Source: Planctomycetota bacterium
GTDB taxonomy: Bacteria; Planctomycetota; J058; JAJDCP01
Direction of reading: 5' to 3'
NCBI GenBank assembly: GCA_029260765.1
Contig: JAJDCP010000131.1
Location: forward strand, 1 to 64,000
Length of the DNA: 64,000 bases
In this document: positions 45,862 through 55,460 of the stretch, in pieces
How the letters are laid out: each line of letters begins with the position of its first letter
Numbering within the stretch: position 1 is the first letter of the stretch
The notes under the pieces: generated by a model
The model's input: only the letters and a program-made list of their open reading frames with translations
What the model was told of the DNA's origin: nothing
Database searches by the model: none
Made by a program: the position numbers and the translations under genes

Positions 45862-48800
45862 ATGAAACAACGCCCCATCGCCACCGAAATCATCTGCCTG
45901 TGCCTGTTGGGCGCCGGCCTGTACCTGCTGCTCAGCCTGTGGTCCTTCCACCCGCTGGACTACCCGGACAGAGTGTATCCCGCCCACAGCACGGTCTCGA
46001 ACCTCTGCGGCCGCAGCGGAGCGGCGGCCGCGCGCTGGGTCTTCGACTGGTTGGGGGTGGCGGGCGGCCACCTGGCCTGCCTGCTGCTGGTCTTCGCGGC
46101 CGGGGGCGCGTTCTTGCGGGTCGCCGGTGTGACCCGTAAGCCCATGGTCAGCTGGCTGCGCGTGGGTGCCGATGCGGAATTCGCGCTGATGGGCGCGCTC
46201 CTGCTGGTGCTGTGTGTGGCCAGCGCCGAGGCACTGCTAGCAGCCTCGGGCAGTCTGAGCCGCGAGGCTCTGGCGGGCAGGCTGGCGGGAGGCGTCTGGG
46301 GAAGCTTCCTCAGCAGGCACCTGCTGGTGCGCCTGGCGAGCTCTGGAAGTTGGTTGGCCCTGGCAGTCGCCAGCAGTATCGGCGGCGTGCTGCTGGTCGA
46401 TGTCGATTTCCAGCGCCTGGCTGCATCCTGGCGAGGGCTGTGGCAACGCACGCGTGAAGGTGCTCGTCAGGTCAGCGCCAACCTCGCATCACAGCTGCAG
46501 GCTCCGGAGATCAGCGCGGCGCCGCGCGCGGCGGGCAGTGTCCTGCTGCCCCGTCCGCGGAGGCCGCAAGCCCTGGTTCCGCAGGAGGCGGCTCCGGCCC
46601 CGGCGGTCGAGCCTGAGCTTGCCCCGGCGGCTGTCGCGGCGGCTCCGGCCAAGAGCGCTGAGAAGCCCGCACCCGCGCCGGTCGAGACCGACCCCCAGGT
46701 AGGAGTGGTCGCGGTGATCGAGGCTTTGGCCCCGGCCGAGGAAGAGCCGGCCCTGTCCGAGCCCGAGCTCTCAGAGCCGTCGCTGCCCACCTTGGAGAAA
46801 GCGGCTCGGGCAGCGCCCGCCCAAGGGGTCTGGCAGACAGAGGGCAGCGATGCGGCGGTACAGGACGCCATCGTAACCCAGCTCGGCACCGGCCTGATGG
46901 ACGCCTACCGGGCGAGACATGCGCAAGCAGCGTCCGCCGCTGGGCAGGTGCCCGCCTTTGACGAGATTGTGACCCAGGGTGCCCCGAGCTCCGAGCGTGC
47001 CCCCGCGGCCCTGGATGTGCTCCCCGAGGAGCCCTTGGTGCAATCGCACAGCGCCGCCGCCAAACCAGTCGCGGCGGCGGTGGCTCCCACGCCCGCAGTG
47101 GCTCCCACGCCCGCAGTGGATCCCAAGCCCGCCACGGCTCTGGAAGCAGCCTCGGTACCCACGCCCGTAATAGCCCCTGAGCCAACCGCGGCCGCAGACC
47201 CGGGCGCCGAGGCGAAGTCCGGCTACAACATCTTGTCGCTCGCCCACGCGCTCGACGGCCTGCTCGACGACTCCGTGCAGGCGCCAGCCGCCAGCGAAGC
47301 TCCCGCCCCCGCAGCCCTCAAGTCCGCCAGTGAGCACTCCCAACCAGCGCCAGCAGCGCTGCAAGTCGACGAAATCGTGGCCGCCCCCCTGGAAGCCGAG
47401 CTCACAGAAGCCCCCACGATCGAGCCTGCAGTGCCCCTCCAGGCCGCGCCCGCCGCAGCGCCCGTCCAGGCACCGCTGCCCGCTCCCCGGGCCCCGTCCA
47501 GCGCCCGCCAGCCCAGAATCGTCCCTACGACCCCGCTGCCGCCGTTTGAGCTGCTCGTGCCCGCCGGGAAGAAGATCGCCACCGGCGACGACGCCGAGCT
47601 GCAGCAACAGGCGATCGCCCTGATCGAGACCCTGGGCAACTTCAAGATCGCAGCCGAGGTCGTGGCCATCGCCCGCGGGCCGGTCGTGACCATGTTCGAG
47701 ATCCAGATCGCGGCCGGCATCAAAGTCCAGAAGATCCTCGGCCTGTCCGACGACCTGGCCATGGGCCTGCGCGCGCATTCAGTGCGCATCGTCGCGCCGA
47801 TCCCGAAAAAATCGACCATCGGCGTAGAGATCCCCAACCGCACCCGCCAGTGCATCGTGTTCCGGGATGTGATCGCCGACCAGCTTCCCCCGGACCGGGG
47901 TCCCCGCATTCCTCTGTACCTCGGTATGGATGCGATCGGCGAGCCACTGGTCACCGACATGACCCGCATGCCGCACATGCTGATCGCTGGAGCCACGGGC
48001 TCAGGCAAGTCCGTCTGCATCAACAGCATCCTGGTCAGCATCTTGATGACCCGCACCCCCGAGCAGGTGCGCTTGATCCTGATCGACCCCAAGATGGTGG
48101 AGCTCTCTCTGTTCGAGGGCATTCCCCACCTGCTCGCTCCAGTCATCACCGACATGAAAAAGGCGCCCGCCACGCTGGAGTGGATCGTGCAGAAGATGGA
48201 GTCGCGCTACCTGACGCTTTCGCGGGTCGGGGTGCGCAACATCCACCGCTTCAACAGCCTGAGCGAGCGGGAGAAGCAGCGCCGCCTCGACAAGCGCAAA
48301 GACGACGGCGTCGTACCCGACAGCCTGCCCTATGTGGTGGTGGTGGTCGATGAGCTGGCCGACCTGATGATGGTTGCCGGCAAAGAGGTCGAAGAGTCGA
48401 TCGCGCGCCTGGCGCAGAAGTCACGCGCGGTCGGCATCCATGTGATCCTGGCCACCCAGCGGCCGAGTGTCGACGTGATCACTGGCCTGATCAAGAGCAA
48501 CATGCCCGCACGCCTCTGCTTCCAGGTCTCCAGCCGCATCGACTCGCGCACCATTCTCGACCGCAATGGCGGCGAGAAACTGCTGCGCAACGGGGACATG
48601 CTGTTCATGCCACCGGGGACCGCCGACCTCACCCGTGCGCAGGGCGCCCTGGTCGAAGACGAAGAAGTCTGCGCGCTGGTCGACTGGTGGAAGCAGCGGG
48701 GTGAGCCCAACTACAATCAGGAGCTGATCAACCTCGAGCCCGAAGGCGACAAGAAGTCCGACAGCAAGAAGAAGACCCGCAAGACCGATCCGCTCTACGA

Positions 48801-49023
48801 GAAGGCGGTGAAAATTCTGCTGAGTACCGGGCGTGGTTCGGTGTCGCTGCTTCAGCGCAAGCTGGAAATCGGGTACACTCGGGCCGCGCGCCTGGTAGAC
48901 ATGATGGCCAAAGACGGCATCGTGGGCGAATACAAGGGCAGTCAGGCACGCGAGCTGCTCATCACCTATGATGAGTGGCTAGCCCGTCAGACCGAAGGCG
49001 ACTGCGAGGGAGAGGAAGAGTAG
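45862..49023 (+). CDS. ftsK: FtsK/SpoIIIE DNA translocase
   Basis: 1,053 residues. Residues 1-~200 hold four membrane helices (4-TM N-terminus). Residues ~200-560 are an Ala/Pro-rich flexible linker with a short tandem repeat. The motor domain (~570-960) has Walker A AGATGSGKSVCIN (~709-721), Walker B VVVVDELADLM and ATQRPSVDVITGLIKSN. The C-terminal gamma winged helix (DPLYEKAVKILLSTGR ... MMAKDGIVGEYKG) recognises KOPS-type DNA and XerD. It pumps chromosomal DNA at the division septum. The start ATG at 45862 begins MKQRPIATEIICLCLLG. No strong ribosome binding site was seen. Confidence 0.95.
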   Translation: MKQRPIATEIICLCLLGAGLYLLLSLWSFHPLDYPDRVYPAHSTVSNLCGRSGAAAARWVFDWLGVAGGHLACLLLVFAAGGAFLRVAGVTRKPMVSWLRVGADAEFALMGALLLVLCVASAEALLAASGSLSREALAGRLAGGVWGSFLSRHLLVRLASSGSWLALAVASSIGGVLLVDVDFQRLAASWRGLWQRTREGARQVSANLASQLQAPEISAAPRAAGSVLLPRPRRPQALVPQEAAPAPAVEPELAPAAVAAAPAKSAEKPAPAPVETDPQVGVVAVIEALAPAEEEPALSEPELSEPSLPTLEKAARAAPAQGVWQTEGSDAAVQDAIVTQLGTGLMDAYRARHAQAASAAGQVPAFDEIVTQGAPSSERAPAALDVLPEEPLVQSHSAAAKPVAAAVAPTPAVAPTPAVDPKPATALEAASVPTPVIAPEPTAAADPGAEAKSGYNILSLAHALDGLLDDSVQAPAASEAPAPAALKSASEHSQPAPAALQVDEIVAAPLEAELTEAPTIEPAVPLQAAPAAAPVQAPLPAPRAPSSARQPRIVPTTPLPPFELLVPAGKKIATGDDAELQQQAIALIETLGNFKIAAEVVAIARGPVVTMFEIQIAAGIKVQKILGLSDDLAMGLRAHSVRIVAPIPKKSTIGVEIPNRTRQCIVFRDVIADQLPPDRGPRIPLYLGMDAIGEPLVTDMTRMPHMLIAGATGSGKSVCINSILVSILMTRTPEQVRLILIDPKMVELSLFEGIPHLLAPVITDMKKAPATLEWIVQKMESRYLTLSRVGVRNIHRFNSLSEREKQRRLDKRKDDGVVPDSLPYVVVVVDELADLMMVAGKEVEESIARLAQKSRAVGIHVILATQRPSVDVITGLIKSNMPARLCFQVSSRIDSRTILDRNGGEKLLRNGDMLFMPPGTADLTRAQGALVEDEEVCALVDWWKQRGEPNYNQELINLEPEGDKKSDSKKKTRKTDPLYEKAVKILLSTGRGSVSLLQRKLEIGYTRAARLVDMMAKDGIVGEYKGSQARELLITYDEWLARQTEGDCEGEEE
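47080..47133 (+). repeat. 18-bp tandem repeat in the FtsK linker
   Basis: Two exact copies of GTGGCTCCCACGCCCGCA (47080-47097, 47098-47115) are followed by a diverged third (47116-47133). They encode VAPTPA-type hexapeptides in the Ala/Pro linker. Confidence 0.8.
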
Positions 49024-49058
49024 GTGCCGCGTCCCGGGCGCGCACCTCGGGACCAGCC

Positions 49059-50462
49059 ATGCACAAGACACACAAGCCCGCAGTGGGTATGGTCAGCCTC
49101 GGCTGCCCCAAGAACCTGGTCGATTCCGAGGTGATGCTCGGAGACCTCGCCGATGGATCGTTTCCGATCACCGGCGACCCCTCCCAGGCCGAAGTCGTGA
49201 TCGTCAACACCTGCAGCTTCATCGAGGCCGCCCGCCAGGAGAGCATCGACGCGATCCGGCAGATCGCAGAGCTCAAGAAAAGCGGTCAGCTCAAGGGTCT
49301 GGTGGTGACCGGCTGCATGGCGCAGCGTTACGGCGATCTGCTACGCGAGCAGGTGCCCGAGATCGACGCCATCGTGGGCATGTCGAACTATGCCCACCTC
49401 AAAGAGACGGTGGAGCAACTCGAAGCCCGGCCCAGCACACGCGTCGACGGCCGTTGCGAGCGCCCGAAGGACGAAGGCCTGCGGCTCCGTCTCACCGCCC
49501 GGCACACCGCCTACCTGAGGCTCTCCGAGGGCTGCGACAACCCGTGTACCTTCTGCGCAATCCCCGGCTTTCGTGGCAGCTTTCGTAGCAAACAACCCGA
49601 GCAGGTGCTGGCCGAAGCGCGCTCGCTGGTCGCAGACGGGGCGGTCGAGCTGAATCTGATCAGCCAGGATCTGACCAGCTATGGCAAGGATCTCGAGGGC
49701 TGGGATCTCGCCCGCTTGCTGCACGGTTTCCGTGACATCGATGGGCTCGAATGGGTACGGCTGCTGTACGCGTATCCTGCTTTTGTCAGCGACGCCCTGA
49801 TCGACGAGCTGGCCGAGAATCCGAAACTGGTCAAGTACCTCGACATCCCGATTCAGCATATAGCTCAGCGCATGCTGCGGCGCATGGGGCGCCTGTACAA
49901 GGGTCTCGACCACCGCGCCCTGCTCGCCAGGATCCGCGAGCGGGTCCCGGGCATAGCCTTGCGCACGACCTTCATCGTCGGTTTTCCCGGCGAGACCGAG
50001 GCCGACTTCGAAGAGCTGCTGGCGTTCGTCAAGAGCTTCCGTTTCGAGCGCCTGGGTGTCTTTACCTACTCGACCGAAGAGGGCACGCCCGCAGGCAAGC
50101 GTTTCGAGGACGACGTCCCTGAGGCGGTCAAGTTGGAGCGCCAGAAGCGGGTGATGGAAGCCCAGCAGGAGATCGCCTGGCAGTATCAGGAGAGCCTGGT
50201 CGGACGCGAGCTCGATGTGCTGGTCGACAGCGCGAGCGCCGATGGGGTGCGGGGACGCACGCCGATGGATGCGCCCGACATCGATGGCGTGGTCTGGATG
50301 GCCGGAGAGGGTCCCTTCCCGGTCGGAGAGTTGCTGCGCTGCCGCATCCTCGCGGCCCAGGGCTACGACCTGGTCGCAGAACGTCTGCACCAGGCAGTGG
50401 CTGGCGCGCAGCCCCACGACCTTGAGCAGCAGCTGGCAGAAGGCGACGGAGATCACAGGTGA
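49059..50462 (+). CDS. rimO: Ribosomal protein S12 methylthiotransferase RimO
   Basis: ATG 49059 begins MHKTHKPAVGMVSLGCPKN; 467 residues. The N-terminal UPF0004 domain carries the three [4Fe-4S]-binding Cys (SLGCPKNLVDSE, VNTCSFIEAA, VTGCMAQRYG). The radical-SAM site is C159-x3-C163-x2-C166 in EGCDNPCTFCAIPGFRG, the RimO-type sequence. A TRAM domain occupies the last ~65 residues. The enzyme adds a methylthio group to Asp88 of S12. It follows ftsK by 35 bases, and its stop overlaps the pgsA GTG start (GTGA). Confidence 0.93.
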   Translation: MHKTHKPAVGMVSLGCPKNLVDSEVMLGDLADGSFPITGDPSQAEVVIVNTCSFIEAARQESIDAIRQIAELKKSGQLKGLVVTGCMAQRYGDLLREQVPEIDAIVGMSNYAHLKETVEQLEARPSTRVDGRCERPKDEGLRLRLTARHTAYLRLSEGCDNPCTFCAIPGFRGSFRSKQPEQVLAEARSLVADGAVELNLISQDLTSYGKDLEGWDLARLLHGFRDIDGLEWVRLLYAYPAFVSDALIDELAENPKLVKYLDIPIQHIAQRMLRRMGRLYKGLDHRALLARIRERVPGIALRTTFIVGFPGETEADFEELLAFVKSFRFERLGVFTYSTEEGTPAGKRFEDDVPEAVKLERQKRVMEAQQEIAWQYQESLVGRELDVLVDSASADGVRGRTPMDAPDIDGVVWMAGEGPFPVGELLRCRILAAQGYDLVAERLHQAVAGAQPHDLEQQLAEGDGDHR

Positions 50463-51136
50463 AGGGCTTGCCCAACTATCTGACCGCCCTTCGACTGGTG
50501 CTCGCCGTCGCGTTCTTCATCATCCTTGAGCTGACATTGCAGGCCGTTCCTGGCGATTATTTTGCGAGGTCCGTCTTGCCGATGTCTGTAGCCCTTGTTA
50601 TTTTCACGATAGCGGGCGTGACAGACGTTCTTGATGGTCGACTGGCCAGGGCTTGGAATCAGCAAAGCGACTTCGGACGCATCGCAGATCCTCTGGCCGA
50701 CAAGGTCATCATCTGTGGAGCCCTGATATATCTGGTACCGCTGACACAGACGAGCGGACCGTCAGAGATGTGGATTGTGCGCCCCTGGATGGTCGTCACG
50801 ATTCTGGCGCGCGAGTTTCTGGTCAACGGCATCCGCAGTTTCGCCGAATCACGCGGAATCGCCTTCGGCGCCAAGGGCTGGGGCAAGTTGAAAATGCTGA
50901 CCCAGTCCGTCACTGTCGGTATCCTGACAGCCCACCTCGGCTACTTCCGCGATATGCTGTGGGTCCAATGGCTGGCATTGATCAGCACCTATTTCATGGT
51001 CATCGTCACGATCGTTTCGGGAGGCGCCTATCTGGTGTCCGCCCGGAGTTTGTTGAGATCCGGCTTTGCCGGAGAGGAAGCCGGAAGCTCTGTCGAGCAG
51101 GGCGAGGTTTCCACACAAAAGAGCGGTCCCGCCTAA
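50459..51136 (+). CDS. pgsA: CDP-diacylglycerol-glycerol-3-phosphate phosphatidyltransferase
   Basis: GTG 50459 overlaps the rimO stop; 225 residues. It starts NYLTALRLVLA, as PgsA proteins do, and has the CDP-alcohol phosphotransferase motif DGRLARAWNQQSDFGRIAD followed by PLAD. Four or five membrane helices surround it. It makes phosphatidylglycerol phosphate, the committed step to acidic phospholipids. The C-terminal ~30 residues are hydrophilic. A 7-bp hairpin spans its stop codon. Confidence 0.93.
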   Translation: MKGLPNYLTALRLVLAVAFFIILELTLQAVPGDYFARSVLPMSVALVIFTIAGVTDVLDGRLARAWNQQSDFGRIADPLADKVIICGALIYLVPLTQTSGPSEMWIVRPWMVVTILAREFLVNGIRSFAESRGIAFGAKGWGKLKMLTQSVTVGILTAHLGYFRDMLWVQWLALISTYFMVIVTIVSGGAYLVSARSLLRSGFAGEEAGSSVEQGEVSTQKSGPA

Positions 51137-51143
51137 GGACCGC
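51123..51143 (+). terminator. Hairpin spanning the pgsA stop codon
   Basis: GCGGTCC (51123-51129) and GGACCGC (51137-51143) pair perfectly around a 7-base loop that holds part of the TAA stop. No T tract follows, so it may be a weak terminator or an mRNA-processing signal before the partner-switch genes. Confidence 0.35.
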
Positions 51144-51167
51144 GCCCTCGCTCGAGGAGCGCAAGTC

Positions 51168-53129
51168 ATGGCCGACAACCCGGCGCGACGGATATCCCAA
51201 CGCCGTTCAGCCGCCAATGGAAGCTCGAAAGCCTCCGGACGCAACAAGCTTCCGCGCAAATCCAGCGTGAAGGCTCCGGCGCCCTCGGGCAGGGCCAAGC
51301 GCAACTCCGGTACGGACATCAAGGCTCTGCGGCGCAGCGGCAAACGCCGCGCCGCGGGACCGAGCGCCTCAGGCAAGATCTCCGCGGTTCGTAAGGTCAA
51401 GCGTGTCAGCGAGCAGGCTGTGGTCGGTGAACCTGAGGGCCCCACCAATCTCGAGCTCGAAGTCGTCCAGCCGTCCTTCAAGCGCGGTCTGCCGATCGCC
51501 GTCAAGATCGCTCTGGTCACCGCGGGCTTGCTGGCCGTTGCCTGCACGATCCTCGGCTTCGTGGTCTCAGACATCACGACCAAAGCCGTCGAGGCCCAGA
51601 TCAACCAATCGGGCATCGCGATGTGCAATGTATTCGAACGCTCGGTCGACCGATTCTGGGAGGTCCCCAAACAGTACGCCCACGATCCGGAAAGCTGGGA
51701 GGGATCGGACGAGTATCAGGAGCAGAAAGCCAGCGTGCAGGACCGGCTGAGCAAGCTGATCAACGATGAGGGCAGCGCAGCCCAGATCTACAACGTGATG
51801 ATCCTGACCCGCAACGGGCAGCAGTTCCTGGTCAGTGCGATGGATGCAGACCAGGTCAAAGAGCGGGATCCGCGGCCCATCGAGAGTCCCGTCGAGAAGG
51901 TCAAGATCACCCAGGTCGAGGTCAATGTCGACGGCAAGAACGTGCAGGTGCGGAAGTTCGAGAAAGAGCTCGGCCGCATGATCCTGCCCGAGCCGGACCG
52001 TAACCAGGACCCGGACTTCGGGGATGAGGGAGATGGCGAAGAGGCTCCGGTGGCACCACTCCCCGAGCCGCGCTTCGAGCCGACAGCGAAGCTGAACATC
52101 CTGCTGTCGGCCGAGCGGATCGGAGAGGTCGGCCGCAACCTGCGCTTGCGTACGATGATCGCCGCGGTGGTGGTGATCTTGATGGGCGTTGCCCTGACGA
52201 TTGTCCTGGCAAGCTACTTCACCGCACCCATCCGTTATCTCGTACAAGACGTCGAGAGCGTCTCCGCCGGCGACCTCGCCCACAAGACCCTGGCCCGCAG
52301 CCGCGATGAGATCGGCCTGTTGGCTGAGACCTTCGACATCATGACCCGCAACCTGAAACTCGCTCAGGAGGCCGAGGCGAAGAAGAAGAGCATCGAGCAC
52401 GAGCTCAACATCGCCAAAGAGATCCAGACCAAGCTGTTGCCCGAGCGCATTCCCAAGATCCCGGGCTATTCGATGCACGCGTACTATAAGTCGGCGCGCG
52501 AAGTCGGTGGCGACTACTACGACTTCATCATCATCGATGAGCACCACCTGGGGATCATCGTCGCAGACGTCTCGGGTAAGGGCATTCCCGCCTCGATGGT
52601 GATGACGATGACCCGCAGTCTGATCCGCCTGGCCTCGCACCGCAACGTCAGCGCGCAGGACACCCTGCGCAAAGTCAACCGCATCCTGGCGAAGGATATC
52701 CGGCGTGGCATGTTCGTGACCGCGGCCTACATGGTGCTCGACATCCGGACGCGCAACTTGAAGATCTGCAGCGCCGGCCACAATCCCCTGTTGCTCTACC
52801 GCGCCTCGACGCGTTCACTCGAGTCGATCAAGCCGAAGGGAATGGCGCTGGGCTTTGACAAGGGACCCGCCTTCGACAAGAGTCTCGAAGAGAAGGACGT
52901 CACCCTCAAACCCGGTGATTGTCTGGTCGCGTACACGGACGGTGTGGTCGAAGCGATGGATGAAGCCAAAGAAGAGTACGGCGAAAAGCATTTCGAGGAA
53001 GTCGTCAAAGAACACGCCTCGAAGCCTGTCGAGCAGTTCGTCGACGAGATCGTCAGCAGTCTTGAGCAGCACCGCGGACATGCGGAGCAGTCCGATGACA
53101 TCACGATCACCACACTCTCGGTGAGTTGA
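51168..53129 (+). CDS. HAMP-SpoIIE-type protein phosphatase (partner-switch activator)
   Basis: ATG 51168 follows GAGGAG; 653 residues. A basic, Ala/Lys-rich N-terminus (1-~105) precedes a membrane span (~110-135), a periplasmic or extracytoplasmic sensor region (~136-325), a second span (~326-346) and a HAMP domain. The C-terminal PP2C/SpoIIE phosphatase (~415-653) has IIVADVSGKGIPASMVM and CLVAYTDGVVEAMD, the metal-binding Asp motifs. Such proteins dephosphorylate STAS-domain antagonists, and the next two genes encode the matching kinase and antagonist. It therefore probably turns an external signal into activation of an anti-sigma or other partner switch. Confidence 0.88.
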   Translation: MADNPARRISQRRSAANGSSKASGRNKLPRKSSVKAPAPSGRAKRNSGTDIKALRRSGKRRAAGPSASGKISAVRKVKRVSEQAVVGEPEGPTNLELEVVQPSFKRGLPIAVKIALVTAGLLAVACTILGFVVSDITTKAVEAQINQSGIAMCNVFERSVDRFWEVPKQYAHDPESWEGSDEYQEQKASVQDRLSKLINDEGSAAQIYNVMILTRNGQQFLVSAMDADQVKERDPRPIESPVEKVKITQVEVNVDGKNVQVRKFEKELGRMILPEPDRNQDPDFGDEGDGEEAPVAPLPEPRFEPTAKLNILLSAERIGEVGRNLRLRTMIAAVVVILMGVALTIVLASYFTAPIRYLVQDVESVSAGDLAHKTLARSRDEIGLLAETFDIMTRNLKLAQEAEAKKKSIEHELNIAKEIQTKLLPERIPKIPGYSMHAYYKSAREVGGDYYDFIIIDEHHLGIIVADVSGKGIPASMVMTMTRSLIRLASHRNVSAQDTLRKVNRILAKDIRRGMFVTAAYMVLDIRTRNLKICSAGHNPLLLYRASTRSLESIKPKGMALGFDKGPAFDKSLEEKDVTLKPGDCLVAYTDGVVEAMDEAKEEYGEKHFEEVVKEHASKPVEQFVDEIVSSLEQHRGHAEQSDDITITTLSVS

Positions 53130-53608
53130 TGAAAGAAGTCTGGCGGCAATTGTCGATCCGCAACCAGACCAGCAATCTCAGCCTGGTGCGTCGTTTTGTG
53201 GGCGAGCTCCTGGACGAGCTTGCGCTGCCGCCTGAGACCCGTTACCAGATCATCCTTGCCGTCGACGAAGCGGTCTCGAACATCATGGAGCATGCCTACG
53301 GCACGGGAAGCCAGGGCCCGATCCACCTCGAAGTTCGTGCCGTTCCGTCAAGCATCACTTTCCGCTTTGTGGACGAGGGACGGACATTCCAGCCCGCAAC
53401 AGTGACAGACCCCGATCTGGCTGAGCACTTTCGGGCGGGAAAACGCAAGGGCCTGGGAATCTACCTGATGCGGCGTATCATGGACGCAGTCGACTACAAG
53501 TTCGGGGAAGTCAACGAGTTGACACTCATCAAGCGGTTGGGTCCAACACCCCACACGCCTGAGGCTGCTCGGGGAATGAAGGAGGACAACCTTCATGCCC
53601 GCTTTTAA
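53129..53608 (+). CDS. RsbW/SpoIIAB-like anti-sigma kinase
   Basis: The ATG overlaps the phosphatase stop by one base; 159 residues. It is a GHKL ATPase of the anti-sigma type, with N box DEAVSNIMEHAYG, G1 region RFVDEGRTFQP and G2 region RKGLGIYLMRRIMD. In characterised systems the kinase phosphorylates the STAS antagonist and, when the antagonist is phosphorylated, holds an effector such as a sigma factor. No sigma factor gene is in the window, so the final target is unknown. The 3' end overlaps the antagonist gene. Confidence 0.88.
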   Translation: MKEVWRQLSIRNQTSNLSLVRRFVGELLDELALPPETRYQIILAVDEAVSNIMEHAYGTGSQGPIHLEVRAVPSSITFRFVDEGRTFQPATVTDPDLAEHFRAGKRKGLGIYLMRRIMDAVDYKFGEVNELTLIKRLGPTPHTPEAARGMKEDNLHARF

Positions 53609-53978
53609 TCTTCGCGTCCGTGAGCTGTCGAGCCGCACGGCCTTGATCGAGGCCGAAGGCCAGCTCGATTTCGCCACCTTCGACCAGCTTGAAGAGGCAT
53701 TCAGCGGACTCTTCGCCAAGAGCATCTACCGTCTGATCCTGCGCTTTCCCGGACTGAACTACATGTCCAGCGCAGGAGTCGGCGTGCTGATCGGTGCACG
53801 CACGACAGTGATCGAAAACAAGGGCAAGATGGTCATCCTCAACGACCTGCAGCCTCATGTGCGCGACGTGCTCGATATCCTCGGGGTCTCACAGATCTTC
53901 CACTTCGCTGATGACCTGACCGCTGCCCATGAGGTCTTGAACGCGGGCCAACCCAGCGCGCCGGGCTCTCCGGCCTGA
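53595..53978 (+). CDS. STAS-domain anti-sigma factor antagonist (RsbV/SpoIIAA-like)
   Basis: 127 residues with a good AAGGAGG site upstream, inside the end of the kinase gene. The STAS fold shows TALIEAEGQLDFATFDQLEEA and the phospho-acceptor region LNYMSSAGVGVLI; Ser58/Ser59 are the likely target. The C-terminal helix HVRDVLDILGVSQIF is typical. Phosphorylation by the upstream kinase would inactivate it and the upstream phosphatase would restore it, giving a compact three-protein switch. Confidence 0.9.
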   Translation: MPAFNLRVRELSSRTALIEAEGQLDFATFDQLEEAFSGLFAKSIYRLILRFPGLNYMSSAGVGVLIGARTTVIENKGKMVILNDLQPHVRDVLDILGVSQIFHFADDLTAAHEVLNAGQPSAPGSPA

Positions 53979-54055
53979 GTGACTTCGTCGCACGGCAGTT
54001 TGGCAACAGACCCGTTCTCGCCTATGCTATGGGAACTCACAACCCCGGAGAGACC

Positions 54056-55396
54056 GTGCTGCAGAACGCACGTATTTGGGCTCTGAGCGTCATCTTCGTC
54101 GGGCAGCTACTGGGCCAGGAAGGCAATCCGGTGCCCGTCGCGGACTCTCTGGCCTACCGTTGGTTGGAGCGGGCGCTGGACGACAAAACGCCAGCAATGC
54201 TCAGCGGGCTTTCCGGCCTCGTTCCCAAGACACAGTCCTCGCGAGATCGCATGCTGTCCGCGCTGCTCGAGAAAGCATCCGTTGAGGACCGCATCAGGCT
54301 GCTGCCGATTGTCGGGGACGCGTCGCACTCGCCAGGGACCTTCGTGGAGTTGATCGACCAGGCTCTCGAGGCCGAGGATGCCTATGAGGGCGCCCTGCTC
54401 GACGCGGCGATCGCCATCGCCGCCAACCTCGACGATCCAAGCGCCTGGGAGACCCTCTACTACTCGGAGCTGGGTCCGGGCAACCCCATTCGCTGCCAGG
54501 CGGCTGCCTGGGCCGTGTCGCAGAGTGGCAGCGGACCCGCTCTCGAGACAATTCTGCGCCTGGCGTGCAACGATCAGCGCGTCGACATGATGGTCCCGCT
54601 GCTGGCCGAGACGCCACCGACCTCGCTGGGACCGACGGAGAGGCAAGCGATCTTCGACGCACTTGCCAACAGCTACAGCAACGAGCACGTCCGAGTGCAA
54701 GCGGTGCGTGCTTTGGGGCGCTGCGGCGAAGACGGACTGCCGCTGTTGATCAAGGCCTATGTGCGTATCTGCGAAGACCCCGGCGGAGCAGCCACGAGAC
54801 TGGCCTCGCTTGTGCGGCGGGCGATGATCCGGCAGACGCGCGTAGACTATGGGGCCGACCCCGCGGGCTGGCTTCGATTGCTGGCGGAGCCGCAAACGAC
54901 GCACGCGCCAGAAGGGGTCGACCAACTCCCTGCACCGGCGGAAAAAACGTTTGTCAACGTCTCGCTTGCCGGGTCTGGTCTGCTGTTCGCCCTGGCGGGG
55001 CTTTCGAGCATTGTCAACAAGCGACTCGGCACCTCGCTTGCCTTCGTTCTGGGCAGTCTTCTCATGGGTATCGCTGCGATCAACGGTGTCTTGAACGGAG
55101 CGGGGATCGGCTTTCCCAGCGCAACCCTGAGCCTCTCGGGGGCGAGCCTGTTACTGATCATCGTGACCATAGCCCGTATCACCCAGTTCAAGCCCTGGCT
55201 CGCAACCGAGAGCACGACCAAAAAAGAGCTGTCCCAGCCGCGCGGAACATTGACCCAACGCTTGAAGAGAGCTGCCATACGGCAGGCGCTGGTCGGAGTC
55301 AAATTGCTCAAGAACCGCGCGAAGAGCAAGAAAACCCTGCGCAGCGAAGTCAACGAAAACGCATTCCGAACGCCAGAAAAGGACATCGAGAAGTGA
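54056..55396 (+). CDS. Helical-repeat (HEAT-like) membrane protein of unknown function
   Basis: GTG 54056 follows CGGAGAG at the right distance and starts a signal-like sequence (NARIWALSVIFVGQLLGQ); an ATG at 54029 is the alternative. The product has 446 residues. Residues ~30-290 are pairs of helices typical of HEAT-like repeats (for example EHVRVQAVRALGRCGEDGLPLLIKAY). Two or three membrane spans lie near ~300-380, and the C-terminal ~70 residues are strongly basic, probably cytoplasmic. No family was recognised. Gene order links it to the partner switch upstream and the surface-protein pair downstream. Confidence 0.6.
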   Translation: MLQNARIWALSVIFVGQLLGQEGNPVPVADSLAYRWLERALDDKTPAMLSGLSGLVPKTQSSRDRMLSALLEKASVEDRIRLLPIVGDASHSPGTFVELIDQALEAEDAYEGALLDAAIAIAANLDDPSAWETLYYSELGPGNPIRCQAAAWAVSQSGSGPALETILRLACNDQRVDMMVPLLAETPPTSLGPTERQAIFDALANSYSNEHVRVQAVRALGRCGEDGLPLLIKAYVRICEDPGGAATRLASLVRRAMIRQTRVDYGADPAGWLRLLAEPQTTHAPEGVDQLPAPAEKTFVNVSLAGSGLLFALAGLSSIVNKRLGTSLAFVLGSLLMGIAAINGVLNGAGIGFPSATLSLSGASLLLIIVTIARITQFKPWLATESTTKKELSQPRGTLTQRLKRAAIRQALVGVKLLKNRAKSKKTLRSEVNENAFRTPEKDIEK

Positions 55397-55460
55397 GGCG
55401 GCGTCCACGCATGGTACTCTTGAGTAAGAGCAAGCTCGGCGCAAAACACGAGGTCGAGAG

